From positions 62,001 through 126,000 of the forward strand of contig CAWAYH010000008.1 of the NCBI GenBank assembly GCA_963786195.1: a stretch of 64,000 nucleotides of DNA, read 5' to 3'. Source of the stretch: CAWAYH01 sp963786195. GTDB taxonomy: Bacteria > Acidobacteriota > Vicinamibacteria > Vicinamibacterales > 2-12-FULL-66-21. Position numbers and translations under genes: made by a program. Shown piece by piece: positions 28,701-39,673 of the stretch (position 1 is the first letter of the stretch; each line of letters opens with the position of its first letter). The notes below the pieces were generated by a model that made no database searches, was not told where the DNA came from, and saw nothing but the letters and a program-made list of their open reading frames with translations.

Positions 28701-29592
28701 CAACGCGCTGACCGCCGGTCTGCCGGCCAACTTCCTGGTCGCCAATCCGGACCTGCTCGGCGGCGCCAACGTGACCGGCAACGGCGGCTACACCAAGTAC
28801 AACTCGTTGCAGCTCGAGCTTCGCAAGCGGCTCAGCCGCGGGCTGCAGTTCCAGGCGAATTACGTCTATGGCCAGGCGTACGTCTCGTCGCGATACTCGC
28901 TCCGGCAGCCGCGCAAGAAAACGCTGGACACCGGGACGGAAGGGACTCTGACGCACGCGTTCCGGGCCAACTGGGTCTACGAGCTGCCCTTCGGACAGGG
29001 CCGGCGCTTCGCCAGCGGCATCGGCCCGTGGATGAACCGTCTCGTCGGCGGCTGGTCGCTCGATGGCATCGCGCGCATCCAGAGCGGGACGACGCTGGAC
29101 TTCGGCAACGTGCGACTGGTGGGCATGACCGCCAAGGATCTCCAGAAGGCGTTCAAGCTCCGTTTCGACGATGCGGGCAAACTGATCTACATGTTGCCGC
29201 AGGACATCATCGACAACACCGTCAGGGCCTTCAGCGTCAGTGCGACGTCCGCGACCGGCTACAGCGCCCAGGGCGTGCCGACAGGCCGTTACATGGCGCC
29301 GGCCAACGGGCCGGGCTGCATCGAGCTCGATCCGAACGCGGACTTTGGCGATTGCGGCGTCCGCAGCCTGGTGGTGACGGGCCCCATGCTCGTCCGGTTC
29401 GATCTCAGCGCGGCGAAGCGGGTGCCGATTGCGGGCCGAATGAACTTCGAGTTCCGCGCGGAGTTCCTGAACGCGTTCAACACGCCGTGGTTCGAAGCGA
29501 TTGCCGAGGCGAGCAACGACCCCGACGATTACCGCGTGACGGATGCGCAGTCAGGCCGGCAGGTGCAGCTGGTGTTTCGACTCAACTGGTAG
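25731..29592 (+). pseudogene. Oar-like TonB-dependent receptor A, one frameshift
   Basis: Signal peptide (LAAVVCLVILSSVPAFAQ), carboxypeptidase-regulatory-like domain (SGTVTDTSGAVIPGAGVTV ... GYFTVPALDPGSYTVTV), plug (IIQTQSPAVTSTVDTNQILKIPTGSRSALEF; NGLPQSSINITIDGL) and a long barrel that ends in FRLNW, with the C-terminal aromatic residue expected of an outer-membrane barrel. The frame changes once, near 28180-28205 (SILLQ to MPSVRVYPLTDVI); repaired it would be about 1,287 residues. Oar-like receptors import large or unknown substrates, probably peptides or polysaccharides, using TonB. It is paralogous to the receptor at 31064. No TonB-box could be assigned with confidence. Confidence 0.88.
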
Positions 29593-29807
29593 CGGTTTCG
29601 GTGAATCCGGCACGGAGGATGGGCTTCGCCCGGTGAGCCACGACGACCGGATTCCCGAATGGCAGGGGGAGGGACACTCTTCCCACCCTCCTCCTGTCTC
29701 TTCAGCGTCGAGCACAGGAAAGAACCCCGGTTGGGCAGAGTCGTTCGCCAAGCGCATCTGTCGACGAGCAGTTGGCCGATGGTGAGAGGCGCACGAGGGA
29801 GGGTGCT

Positions 29808-29972
29808 ATGTCTGAGCCGGACAAGGTTTCTGCACCAGTGGCCCGCAGCTAGCGTTGGCCGTCCGCGCTTGACTTGGTGACCACCCTGGCTCTGCTCGCC
29901 TCAGCGCTCCTCGTTTCCACGGCGCAACTCCCCGCACGTAGAAAGCGGAAGCCGTCAACCCACCGAGAATGA
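29808..29972 (+). pseudogene. Small membrane protein with an in-frame TAG
   Basis: Behind a strong ribosome site (GAGGGAGGG) an ATG opens MSEPDKVSAPVARS, then a TAG at 29850-29852, then in the same frame a membrane helix (LDLVTTLALLASALLVSTAQL) and a basic tail (ARRKRKPSTHRE) to a TGA that overlaps the next ATG (ATGA at 29969). Frame, helix and coupling all fit a 54-codon gene with a nonsense codon at position 15. I do not recognise the family. The alternative is that only the 14-residue peptide is made. Confidence 0.5.
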
Positions 29973-30569
29973 AGGCGAACTCACGACGCAACTTCATCGC
30001 GGCATCAAGCCCGGCCCTTACCCTCCTCGGTCACTCACGCGTCCCCGCGCAGATCCAGGCTCCGACGTCCGATCCGGTACTAACGCTCATCTCCGGTACT
30101 AACGCTCATCGAAAACGAAGTCCGAGCCATCCATGACGCACTACTCGTTGGAGACCACAGCCCGGCACTCGTCGGACGGTTCGAACAGGTGCTTCGCTTC
30201 CAGGCGATTCACCTACGGCAGCACTACGACGGGCCCGTCCAGCGAGCCTTGCGTCGACGGATGGAGGCTACGGGCGGACGGGAGGCATTCGCGGCGCAGG
30301 TACTCGCGCAGAGCAGCTTGTGCTGTTCCACGCTGGAAACTGAGGTGCGGAAACGCTACCCGAAGTATCGCCGTCCAAACGTCGCGCTCCCACCGCTGGC
30401 CTCCTTCGTGAATGCGCTCGAAGGCGTCGAACGCAACGGGTTGAGTGCTCGGTTTGACGTGCGCGCTGACTTCCTGCGCAAAGCGTCCGCGCGCCCGCAG
30501 GCGCGGGTGGTCCGTTGTTTCGCACGACGAGGAGTCTCACGATCCTCCTGTGCGTCTGCCTCATGTTGA
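29969..30569 (+). pseudogene. Tat-signal protein of unknown function, broken by a 19-bp tandem duplication
   Basis: From ATG 29969 the frame reads MKANSRRNFIAASSPALTLLGH, a twin-arginine-type signal (SRRNFI), and continues to TSDPVLTLI. There an exact 19-bp duplication shifts it. In the shifted frame the protein resumes: IENEVRAIHDALLVGDHSPALVGRFEQVLRFQ, RQHYDGPVQRALRRRMEATGGREAF, VRKRYPKYRRPN, and on to a stop at 30569. Removing one 19-bp copy joins both parts exactly. No domain is recognised; the middle is helical and basic. The true C-terminus is unclear, as the last 30 residues overlap the next gene. Confidence 0.55.
30073..30110. repeat. Exact 19-bp tandem duplication
   Basis: TCCGGTACTAACGCTCATC occurs twice without spacer (30073-30091 and 30092-30110). 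Because 19 is not a multiple of 3 it shifts the reading frame of the Tat-signal gene. Confidence 0.9.
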
Positions 30570-30818
30570 TGTTCGCCACGGTGACCATCGGCAGCATCAG
30601 GACCCACCGGGTCCCCTTGGGATTTCTGGCCGGTGTACCTCTACATCGTATGCACCCCCCTGGCCGTTACCACGAAGACGCTGACGGTACTGTGGGAGGC
30701 CGAGAAGAGGGAAAGCACCCCAACGCCTACAATGCAATACCTGTCAAGGCTGGCGTTGCTCCTGCCAGTCATGGCCGGGCTCATTCCTGTCGGGTTGATG
30801 ATGAGGTTCGCGCGGTAG
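30515..30818 (+). pseudogene. Small membrane protein, one frameshift
   Basis: A TTG codon near 30515 gives LFRTTRSLTILLCVCLMLMFATVTIGSIRTHR, the first membrane helix; one base too many near 30628 separates it from PVYLYIVCTPLAVTTKTLTVLWEAEKRE and LSRLALLLPVMAGLIPVGLMMRF, two further helices ending at 30818. The repaired protein would have about 100 residues and three membrane helices. No family is recognised. It is the third gene of a plus-strand group of which all three members are interrupted. Confidence 0.45.
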
Positions 30819-30876
30819 AAATCCTTTGGTGACATTCGTCACGACCAGGCTCCTCCTGTCTCTCAGGCCTGCCGAG

Positions 30877-31015
30877 TCCGGTCAACGGGGGAGCGCCGAA
30901 TCAATTCTCTGGCAATTCATCACGCTCAACAAGCTATCCCTCCCGGATAAAAGACCAGTCATCCCTCCATGTACCCGATAGACGCATGGCCCCCCCTGGC
31001 GTCTACTGAGGCTCC
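30877..31015 (+). promoter_or_regulatory. Upstream block of the second Oar receptor gene
   Basis: TCCGGTCAACGGGGGAG (30877-30893) and CGTCTACTGAGGCTCC (31000-31015) match the blocks before the first receptor at 25551 and 25665. Spacing to the start codon is about 50 bp in both genes. Confidence 0.4.
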
Positions 31016-31063
31016 GCCGAGCTGCAGGCTCATCCGTTGTTCGGAGCGAAGGAGGAGCGTTCC

Positions 31064-34000
31064 ATGACAAGTAGTGTGCGCGGCCTGACGTCCGTCTTCT
31101 GGGTACTCATCTTTGCGGTCGTCACCGGAACTCCCGCCTACGGCCAGGGCGGCACCACCTCGACCCTCTCGGGGACCGCGGTGGACATCAGCGGCGCCGT
31201 GCTGCCCGGTGCCGACGTCGTGATCAAACACAGCGGAACCGGGTTCAGCCAATCGGCTGTGACCAACAGCCAGGGGGCGTTCTCGTTCCCCGGCCTGAAT
31301 CCCGGAACGTATTCGGTGACCGTGACGCTTTCGGGATTCAAGACGTTTCTGGCGAACGACGTCGTGCTCACGTCGGGCAGCGGCGCGAACGTCCGCGCCA
31401 CGCTCGAGATCGGCGGACTCGAAGAACAGATCGTGGTGTCGTCGAGCTCGGAAATCGTGCAGACGCAATCCTCGACGATTTCCTCGACGATCAACGCCAA
31501 CCAAATCATCAAGCTGCCGCTGACCAGCCGCAGCGCGATGGACTTCGTGACGTTCCTCCCGGGGGTCACGACGCCGGGAGGCAACCGCCAGTCCCAGATC
31601 AACGGGCTGCCCCGCGGGATGATCAACATCACGCTCGACGGCGTGAACATCCAGGACAACACGCTCCGGACGACGGACGGGTTCTTCTCGATTGTCAGTC
31701 CGCGCCTCGACGCGATCGAGGAGGTCACGGTGACGACGGCGGCGCAGGGCACCGAGAGCGCTCAGGGTGCGGTGCAGATCAAGTTCGTCACTCGCTCGGG
31801 GACGAACAGCTTCTCCGGGAAGCGGATATCACTACTACCGCAACGACAAGCTCAACGCGAACACCTGGTTCAACAATCGCAACGATGTCGAGAAGCCGGA
31901 GCTCCTGCAGAACCAGACCGGCGTCCGCGCGGGCGGCCCGGTGGTGATTCCAGGGCTGATGGACGGCCGCAACAAGGTGTTCTTCTTCGTCAACTATGAA
32001 GAGTTCCGGCAGCCGGGCGCCGTCACACGGAATCGCACGCTCCTCAACGCCGCGGCACGGCAGGGGATTTACAGCTATACCACCGCATCGGGCACCGAGT
32101 CCGTGAACCTGCTGCAGCTCGCCCAGAGGAACGGGCAGACGGCCACCATGGATCCCACCGTCGCGGCGTTGCTGCAGGACATTGCCAGCGCGACGAGCGG
32201 CGGTTCCCTGAGCGTGGTCGACCCCAACCTGGAGCAGTTCCGCTACAACGTCGCGACGACGTCGCTGCGGCGCTATCCGACGGTCCGGATCGACTACAAC
32301 ATCAGCGATCGCCACCGGTTCAGCAGCGCGTTCAACTACAACTACTTTACGGATTTCCCCGACACGCTGAACAACCGCGACGCGCAGTTCCCGGGCTTTC
32401 CAGTCGAAGCCGGGCAGGGCTCCGAGCGGCTGGGCTGGAGCAACACGCTGCGATCGACATTGAGCCAGAACCTCGTCAACGAGGCGCGCGTGGGCTACAG
32501 CGGCGCGCCCGTGTCGTTCTTCAGCGAGCTGAACGAGTCCATGTGGACGGGCTCGCTGGCGAATCAGGGCGGATTCAACCTGGACTTCGGCACCGTCGGT
32601 TCAGGCGCTGACCGATCCCGCCGCAGCCCCGTCCCCGCAGTCGCGTGACGCCTCGAACGTGCTCGTCGAGGATACGTTGACCTGGCTGAAGGGCAGCCAC
32701 AGCCTCAGCATGGGCGGATCCTGGACGCAGGACGATCTCTGGATGAAGAACTCGTCGCTCCTGCCGTCGATCGGCTTCGGCGTGTTCTCGGCGGATCCCG
32801 CCCAGGCCATGTTCACGACCGCGAATTTCCCGGGCGCCGCCGCGACGAATCTGACGGCCGCACAGAGCCTCTACGCGCTCCTCACGGGGCGGGTGGACGA
32901 GATCGACGGGGACGCGAGGCTGGACGAGAACACGAACGAGTACAGCTACATGGGTACCGGCACGCAGCGGGCGAGAATGCGGGAGGCCGGGTTCTTCGTC
33001 CAGGATTCGTGGCGCTGGCGGCCGAACCTGACCGTCAACGCGGGGCTGCGCTACGAGCTGCAATACCCGTTCTATCCGCTCAATGACAGCTATTCGACCG
33101 CCACGCTCGCAGACCTGTGCGGCGTATCGGGCGTGAATCCCGACACCACCTGCAATCTCTTCCAGGCGGGCCACATGCCGGGCAAGCACCCGGAGTTCAT
33201 CAACTTCCCCAAGGGAACGCACGCCTACGACGTGGACTACGACAACTTCGCGCCGAGCGTCGGGTTTGCGTGGACGGTCAACGGCGGCTCCGGGCTGATG
33301 AGCGCCATCACCGGTTCGGAGATGGTCATCCGCGCGGGCTACACGCGTGCGTTCAATCGCAACGGCATGAACGACTTCTCCGGCCAGTACAGCGCCAACC
33401 CGGGTGTCGCGATCCAGGACCCGGATCGCAGCGCCGACCTGGGGAATCTCGACAACGACGGCCGGGGAATCCCGGTGCTCTTCCGGGACCGCGCCCGGCT
33501 GGGGCCCGCGCCGTTTCCGTCCTCGCCGAACTATCCGCTGACCGACGTCGTGACGCAGGACGTCAACCTGTTCGACCAGCACATCAAGGTTCCGTACGCC
33601 GACACGTGGACCGTCGGCGTCCAGCGCGTCGCTGGGGCGGAACATGGCGATCGAGGCACGGTACGTGGGGACCCGGTCGCGCGACAACTGGCAGGTGCTG
33701 GGCTTCAACGAGATCAACATCTTCGACAACGGGTTCGTCAACGAGTTCCGGCTCGCGCAGCAGAACCTGCAGGCGAACATCGCGGCCGGACGCGGCGGCA
33801 ACTTCCGGTACTTCGGCCCGGGGACCGGCACGTCGCCGTTGCCGACCATGCTCGGGTACTTCCGGGGCGCCGGCTCGAATCCCAACAATCCGGCGCACTA
33901 CTCCTCGTCGAACTTCGCCAGCAATACCTTCCTGACGCCGCTGGCACGGTTCAACCCGAACCCGTTCGGTTTTGCGAACAGCCTGTTCAACGATGCCGGC

Positions 34001-34906
34001 CGGCGCGCGAACGCCTCGGCGGCAGGAATCCCGGCGAATTACTTCTTGGCCAATCCGGACCTGCAGGGCGGCGCCGATTTCACGACCAACCTGGGGACCT
34101 CGGACTTCCATGGCCTGCAGCTGGAACTGCGGCGGCGGCTCTCGAACGGGCTGCAGTTCAATACGAGCTATGCCTTCGGAAAGGGCAGGATCTCGCAATG
34201 GGAGACGTTCCGCCGGCCGATTTCGACGCGCGACACCGGCTCCCCCGGGGACATCACGCACGTGTTCAAGGCCAACGTGCTGTATGACCTCCCCTTCGGG
34301 CAGGGACGCCGCTGGGGCTCGAACGTCAACGGCGCCGTCGATCGCATCATCGGCGGATGGTCGATCGCGTGGGCGGGGCGCATCCAGAGCGGCACGCTGG
34401 TCGACTTCGGCAACGTCCGGCTCGTGGGCATGACGCCGGATGACGTGCAGAAGATGTACAAGCTGCGCTTCGACGATAGCGGTAAGCAGATTTACATGCT
34501 GCCGCAGGACGTCATCGACCAGACGATCAAGGCGTTCAGCGTCAGCGCCACGTCCGCGACCGGCTACGGCACGCTCGGCCCCCCGAGCGGACGCTACTTC
34601 GCGCCGGCCAACGGTCCGGACTGCATCGAGGTCGACAACGGGGACGACTACGGCGAGTGCGGCGTCCGCGAGCTCGTCGTGACGGGGCCGCTCTTCCAGC
34701 AGCACGACATCAGCCTGTCGAAGCGCGTGCGGATCGTCGGGCGAACCAACCTGGAGTTCAACGTCGAGATGCTGAACGCGTTCAACCAGGCCAACTTCAA
34801 CCCCGTCGGCGGCATCGGGAATCAGATCGCCAACTACCGTGTCACGGGGCTGAACGGCACGAACGTGTCGCGCGTGATTCAGTTCGTGACGCGATTCAAC
34901 TGGTAG
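31064..34906 (+). pseudogene. Oar-like TonB-dependent receptor B, three frameshifts
   Basis: The ATG at 31064 has a GGAGGAG ribosome site and a signal peptide (FWVLIFAVVTGTPAYGQ). The same domains as receptor A follow: regulatory-like Ig fold (SGTAVDISGAVLPGADVVI ... FSFPGLNPGTYSVTV), plug (INANQIIKLPLTSRSAMDF; NGLPRGMINITLDGV) and a barrel ending in VTRFNW. Frames change near 31815 (one extra A, SFSGSGYHYYRNDKLN), near 32600 and near 33640. Repaired length is about 1,280 residues. It shares clear similarity with receptor A along its full length, so the two arose by duplication. It is followed by a strong terminator. Confidence 0.85.
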
Positions 34907-34913
34907 ACGGGGG

Positions 34914-34944
34914 TGCCAGCCACCTCTGGGAAAGGTGGCTGGCA
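34914..34944. terminator. Bidirectional terminator hairpin
   Basis: TGCCAGCCACCT (34914-34925) and AGGTGGCTGGCA (34933-34944) form a perfect 12-bp stem with a 7-nt loop, between the convergent stops of receptor B and the M13 peptidase. A pyrimidine-rich TCTTCT follows on the plus strand. Confidence 0.75.
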
Positions 34945-34949
34945 TCTTC

Positions 34950-36973
34950 TCACCAGATCCTGACGCGTTTGTCCGCGTCGCGGTACATGCGGTCGCCGGG
35001 CTTGACGGAGAACGCGTCGTAGAACGCCGGGATGTTGCTGGCGGGTCCGTTCGCGCGATACTGCGGCGGCGCGTGCGGGGACCACAGCAGCGTCTGCTGG
35101 AGGTACTCCGTCGCGGATCCGGCCCCGCTGGGCCTGCGCCCACCCCAGGAAGAAGCGCTGCTCGCCGGAGAACCCGTCGATGACCGGCGGCTTTCTTGTC
35201 CGCCGAGCGACGATTTGATAGGCGCGCCACGCGATCGCCAGCCCGCTGAGATCGCCGATGTTCTCGCGCAGGGTCAGGGCGCCGTTCACGTGCGCGCCCG
35301 GGAGCGGGCTGTAGCCGTTGTACTGCTCGATCAGCCGGCGCGCGAGCGCATCGAACGCCTGCTCGTCGCCGACCGTCCACCAGTTGCGAATCTGTCCCGT
35401 GCCGTCGAAACGCCGGCCGTACTCGTCGAACCCGTGGCCGAGCTCGTGGCCGATCGCGGCGCCGAGCGCGCCGTAGTTGACGGCGTCGTCGGCCTCGACG
35501 TCGAAGAGCGGCGGCTGCAGCAGCGCCGCAGGCACGACGATCTCGTTCAGCCCGGGCCCGTAGTAGGCGTTGGCGGTCTGCGGCGTCATCAGCCACTCGC
35601 CGCGATCCCATGGCCTCGAGAGGCGGCGCCAGCTTGTGGTCGCCGTCGAATTGTCTCGCGCGCTGGAAGTTGCCGAACAGGTCGTCGGGCTTGATCACCA
35701 GCCCGCTGTAGTCGCGCCACCGGTTGGGGTAGCCGACCTTCACGGCGAGCTTCGACAGCTTGTCGAGCGCGCTCTTCCTCGTGCGCTCCGACATCCAGCC
35801 CGCTTCGGCAATCGCCTCGCGGAACGCCGCAATCAGCGTCGCGACCAGCTTGTCCGCGCGTTCCTTGGACGCCTGCGGGAGGTGCTTCTCGACGTAGAGC
35901 CGCCCGACGGCGTCGCCGAGGAACGTGGTCACGAGACCGACGCCGCGTTTCCAGTGCGTCCGCGGCAGCTCCTGACCGCTGAGCACGCGCCCGAAGAACT
36001 CGAAGCGCGCGTCGGAGAAGGCCTGCGTGAGGTACGGCGCGCATGACGTCAGGAACCGCGCGCGAAGCCAGGCATTCCACGATTCGATGGGCACGTCCGG
36101 CACGAGCGCGGCGAAGCCCTTGAAGAACGACGGCTGCGCCAGGACCACGGAGCCGGTGACGTCGATGCCCTGCGGCTTCGCCCACGCGGACCAGTCGAAC
36201 CCGGGCATCTCGCGCTGCAGGTCCGCCAGCGAGTACTTCTTGGCGGTCCGCGCCGGATCGCGCGCTTCCTCCTGCGTCACCTGTAAGCGCGCGACTGCCG
36301 TTTCGAGCGCGAGCACCGCCTCGGCCTCGGATCTGGCATCGGGCCGATCGACGAGCCTGAAGATCGCGGCCAGGTAGTCCACGTATTGCGCGCGGATGCG
36401 AACGAGCGACTCGTCGGCCTTCAGGTAATAGTCGCGATCCGGCAGCATCGTGCCGCCCTGCGCGACGCTGACGAGCGGTCTGCCCGCGTTGGAGACGTCT
36501 TCCTCGACGGTTCCGAGGAACGGTCCGCCGAGCGCGATCGCCGACAGATACCCGGAGACGCCTGCGAGATCGCGCGGCGACTTGATGGCGTCGATCTTCT
36601 GCAGGTCGCCGCGAATCGGCTTGATGCCGAGCTCGTTGGTGTGCGCCTGATTCATCAAGCTCGTGTACAGGTCCGCGATCTGGCGGGCCGTGCCTCGCTG
36701 CTTTTCACGCGTTGCGGCGACCTCTTCGATGATCACGCGCAGGTCGGCTTCCGTCTTGTCCGCCAGCTCCATGAAGGTGCCGTAGGTCACGCGGTCCGGA
36801 GGCATCGGCGTGTTGGCGAGCCAGCCGCCGTTGACGTAGCGGAAGAGATCGTCCTGTGGGCGAACGGAGGTGTCGAAGCTGGCCACGTCGAGGCCGGACT
36901 TGAGCGCGGGTTGGCCCGGCGCGGCGACGACGACCGCGAGAAGCAGAATGATGGCGCCAGCGCGACTGGTCAC
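34950..36973 (-). pseudogene. M13 (neprilysin/PepO-like) metallopeptidase, two frameshifts
   Basis: The protein has an exported N-terminus (IILLLAVVVAAPGQ) and FDTSVRPQDDLFRYVNGGWLANTPMPPD, the M13 start signature. The zinc site is IGHELGHGFDEYGR (HExxH) with the third ligand in LRENIGDLSG (ExxxD). Frames change near 35592 and 35120; the end reads DKRVRIW, as usual in the family, with stop at 34950. About 674 residues when repaired, normal for M13. These peptidases cut peptides of less than about 40 residues outside the cytoplasm, fitting a role in degrading peptides taken up or released near the receptors. Confidence 0.88.
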
Positions 36974-37075
36974 TCGAGGGATTATAGGGGCCGGGCCGGG
37001 TTACCCTGACCCCGGAGCCCAGGGACGCTGCCCGGTTCCGGATTTCCCAACGGCTCCGTCGGCCCGTGCGTCTAA

Positions 37076-37162
37076 CGGCTCGGGGCTCGGGGCTCGGAAG
37101 CTCGGTCGCTCGGCCGAACTCCCGGACTACCGAACTCCCTGATCCCGGACTCCGACAAAGAT
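37076..37162. repeat. Degenerate CTCGGGG / GAACTCCCG repeat
   Basis: The left half is a tandem of 7-8-bp CTCGGGG-like units, the right half of GAACTCCCG-like units, so the two strands swap composition in the middle. It lies immediately before the permease gene at 37170. Confidence 0.6.
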
Positions 37163-37169
37163 CGAAAGC

Positions 37170-39668
37170 ATGCCCCACCTCCTTCACATCATCCGCTCGC
37201 TGGTGCGCACGCCGGTCTTCAGCCTGACCGCGGTCGTGTCGCTCGCACTGGGGATTGGCGCCAACACGGCGATGTTCTCGATGCTCGACCGCGTGTTGCT
37301 GCGCACGCTGCCGGTGAAGGATCCGCACGAGCTGGTGTTTCTCTACCATCCCGGGCCATCGCAGGGCAGCACGTCGACCGATGAACCGGGCGGCGCGTCG
37401 TTCAGCTACCCGATGTTCCGCGAGATGCAGCAGCAACAGACGCCGTTCACGGGCCTTGCCGGCCGCTTCACGGTGTCATCCAGCCTGGCATACCGCAACA
37501 ACGCGCTGCCTGGCAGCACGTTTCTCGTCTCCGGCAACTACTTTTCGGTCCTCGGCGTGGGCCCCGCGCTCGGGCGCGTGTTCTCCGAGGAGGACGACCG
37601 CGTCCCTGGCGGCCATTCCGTCGTCGTGCTGGGCTACGGCTACTGGAAGAACCGCTTCGCCGAGGACGTCACGATGCTGAATCAGCCGATGATCGTGAAC
37701 GGTTATCCGATGACGATCGTCGGCGTCGCGCACCCGCGGTTCCTGAGCGAAGTGCCAGGCACCACGCCGGACGTTTTCGTGCCCATCTCGATGCAGCGCG
37801 AGATGATGCCGGATCGCGACGCGCTCAGCAACCGGCAGGACGCCTGGATCACCCTGTTCGCGCGCCGCAAGCCGGGCACGACGATCGAGCAGGCCACGAC
37901 CGCCATCAACGTGACGTATCGGTCGCAGCTCGAGCAGGACCTCGCCGTGATCACCAACCCCGACCAGGAGTTCCGGACGCGTTTCAGGGCCAAGAAAATC
38001 GAGCTCAAGCCAGGCGATTTCGGGCGTGGCACGCTGCGCGATTCGAGCCGGACGCCGCTGATGCTGCTCATGGGGATGACGCTGCTGGTCCTGCTGATTG
38101 CGTGCGCCAATGTGGCGAATCTCCAGCTCGCCCGCGCCACGGCCCGCACCCGCGAGGTCGCGGTGCGGATCGCGCTCGGCGCGTCGCGCCGCCAGCTGAT
38201 TCGGCAGTTGCTGACCGAGTCGTGCGTCATCGCGGTGGCTGGCGGCCTGCTCGGCCTCCTCGTCGCGTATTGGACGCTGAGAGGCATCCTCGTGAGCCTG
38301 CCTGCCCGCCAGTCCACGACCGGCGTGATCACGGCAGACCTCAATCTGCGGATGCTTTTCTTTTGTCTCGCCCTGTCGATAGTGACCGGGATCGTTTTCG
38401 GCCTGTACCCGGCGCTTCACGCCTCGAAGTCCAACCTGGCGGTCACCCTGAAGGACCAGAACAACCAGGCCACCGCGAGTAAATTCACGGGCTTCTTCCG
38501 GCGATCGCTCGTGACGATGCAGATGGCGATCTCGCTGCTGCTGCTGATCTCGGCGGCGCTGTTCGCCAAGACGCTGGTCAACTTGTCGAGCGTGGATCTC
38601 GGGCTGCGACCCGATCACCTCGTGACGCTGTCGCTCAACCCGCGGCTGAACCGGTACACGCCCGAGCGCACGGCGCAGTTCTACGATCAGCTCGCCGAGC
38701 GGCTGGCGGCGCTGCCCGGCGTGACACTCGTGGCCGCGGCCCGGGTGTTGCCCGTGTCGGGATCGTCGAGCAGCACGAACATCACGGTGGAGGGGTACAC
38801 GCCAGAAAAAAGCGAGGACAATCAGTGCCGTTACAACGACATTGGTCCCGACTATTTCAGGACGCTCGGGATTCCCCTGGTGGCAGGACGCGAGTTCACG
38901 GCCAGTGACAACACGGCCGCGGCGCCGCCAACCGTGATCGTGAACGAATCGTTCGCCAGACACTACTTCGGCGGCCAGAACCCGGTGGGTCGCCGTTTCG
39001 CGCGGGGCAGCGGCGACAAGATCCAGTACCGCACGATCATCGGCATGGTGAAGGACTCCAAGTACAGCGACGTGCGCGAAACGATCCCGCGCGCGTTCTA
39101 CCTGCCTTATCGCGCGATCTCCAGCCTGTCCACGCTGAATCTCTTCGTGCGCACGTCGGTGGCGCCGGAATCCCTCATGTCGGCGGTCCGCGCCCAGGTC
39201 GCCGCGATCGACCCGAACCTCCCGCTGCGCAACCTGCGGACGATGGAAGCCGTGCTCGAGAGCCGGATGTCGAACGAACGATTGCTCTGGCGCCTGACCG
39301 GTGTGTTTGGCGGCCTCGCGACCATTCTTGCGGCCGTGGGGCTGTATGGAGTCCTGGCCTTCAACATCGGCCGTCGGACACGCGAGATCGGCATCCGGAT
39401 TGCGCTCGGCGCCCGCGCCGGCCACGTGCGCGGGCTGGTCGTGCGCGAGGTGGCGTTGATGCTCGGCATCGGCTCGATCATCGGCATTGCGGCGGCCGGC
39501 GGCGTCAGTCAGCTCGTGAAGGGCACGCTCTTCGGCGTGGAGCCGCTGGACCCCGTCACGTACCTTTCGGCCGCGGCAGCGCTCGGCATCATTGCCCTCG
39601 CTGCCGCGTACATTCCCGCGCGGCGTGCGACCAGCGTGGATCCTCTTGTGGCTCTCCGTTACGAATGA
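37170..39668 (+). CDS. Orphan MacB/FtsX-type ABC permease (ADOP-like, without N-terminal domain)
   Basis: The 832-residue protein begins with a membrane helix (PVFSLTAVVSLALGIGANTAMFSMLDRVLL), a MacB-type periplasmic domain, FtsX helices with the ANVANLQLARATARTREVAVRIALGASRRQLIRQLLTES box, a second periplasmic domain and a C-terminal FtsX set (NIGRRTREIGIRIALGARAGHV) ending in RRATSVDPLVALRYE. The duplicated FtsX layout with no ATPase gene beside it marks the acidobacterial orphan permeases; their role is unknown, probably efflux or mechanotransmission. Unlike the other copies here it lacks the N-terminal helical DUF and a PadR neighbour. Confidence 0.88.
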   Translation: MPHLLHIIRSLVRTPVFSLTAVVSLALGIGANTAMFSMLDRVLLRTLPVKDPHELVFLYHPGPSQGSTSTDEPGGASFSYPMFREMQQQQTPFTGLAGRFTVSSSLAYRNNALPGSTFLVSGNYFSVLGVGPALGRVFSEEDDRVPGGHSVVVLGYGYWKNRFAEDVTMLNQPMIVNGYPMTIVGVAHPRFLSEVPGTTPDVFVPISMQREMMPDRDALSNRQDAWITLFARRKPGTTIEQATTAINVTYRSQLEQDLAVITNPDQEFRTRFRAKKIELKPGDFGRGTLRDSSRTPLMLLMGMTLLVLLIACANVANLQLARATARTREVAVRIALGASRRQLIRQLLTESCVIAVAGGLLGLLVAYWTLRGILVSLPARQSTTGVITADLNLRMLFFCLALSIVTGIVFGLYPALHASKSNLAVTLKDQNNQATASKFTGFFRRSLVTMQMAISLLLLISAALFAKTLVNLSSVDLGLRPDHLVTLSLNPRLNRYTPERTAQFYDQLAERLAALPGVTLVAAARVLPVSGSSSSTNITVEGYTPEKSEDNQCRYNDIGPDYFRTLGIPLVAGREFTASDNTAAAPPTVIVNESFARHYFGGQNPVGRRFARGSGDKIQYRTIIGMVKDSKYSDVRETIPRAFYLPYRAISSLSTLNLFVRTSVAPESLMSAVRAQVAAIDPNLPLRNLRTMEAVLESRMSNERLLWRLTGVFGGLATILAAVGLYGVLAFNIGRRTREIGIRIALGARAGHVRGLVVREVALMLGIGSIIGIAAAGGVSQLVKGTLFGVEPLDPVTYLSAAAALGIIALAAAYIPARRATSVDPLVALRYE

Positions 39669-39673
39669 GCCAC

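Noticed and set aside
34907..34949. A tRNA or small RNA gene at the strong hairpin
   Set aside because: Only one stem is present and it lies exactly between convergent stops, so a terminator is the better reading.
33584..35600. Long open frame continuing from the M13 peptidase into the antisense of receptor B
   Set aside because: Beyond the frame break near 35592 it has no family features and is Arg- and Ala-rich shadow coding; the true peptidase continues in other frames to 34950.
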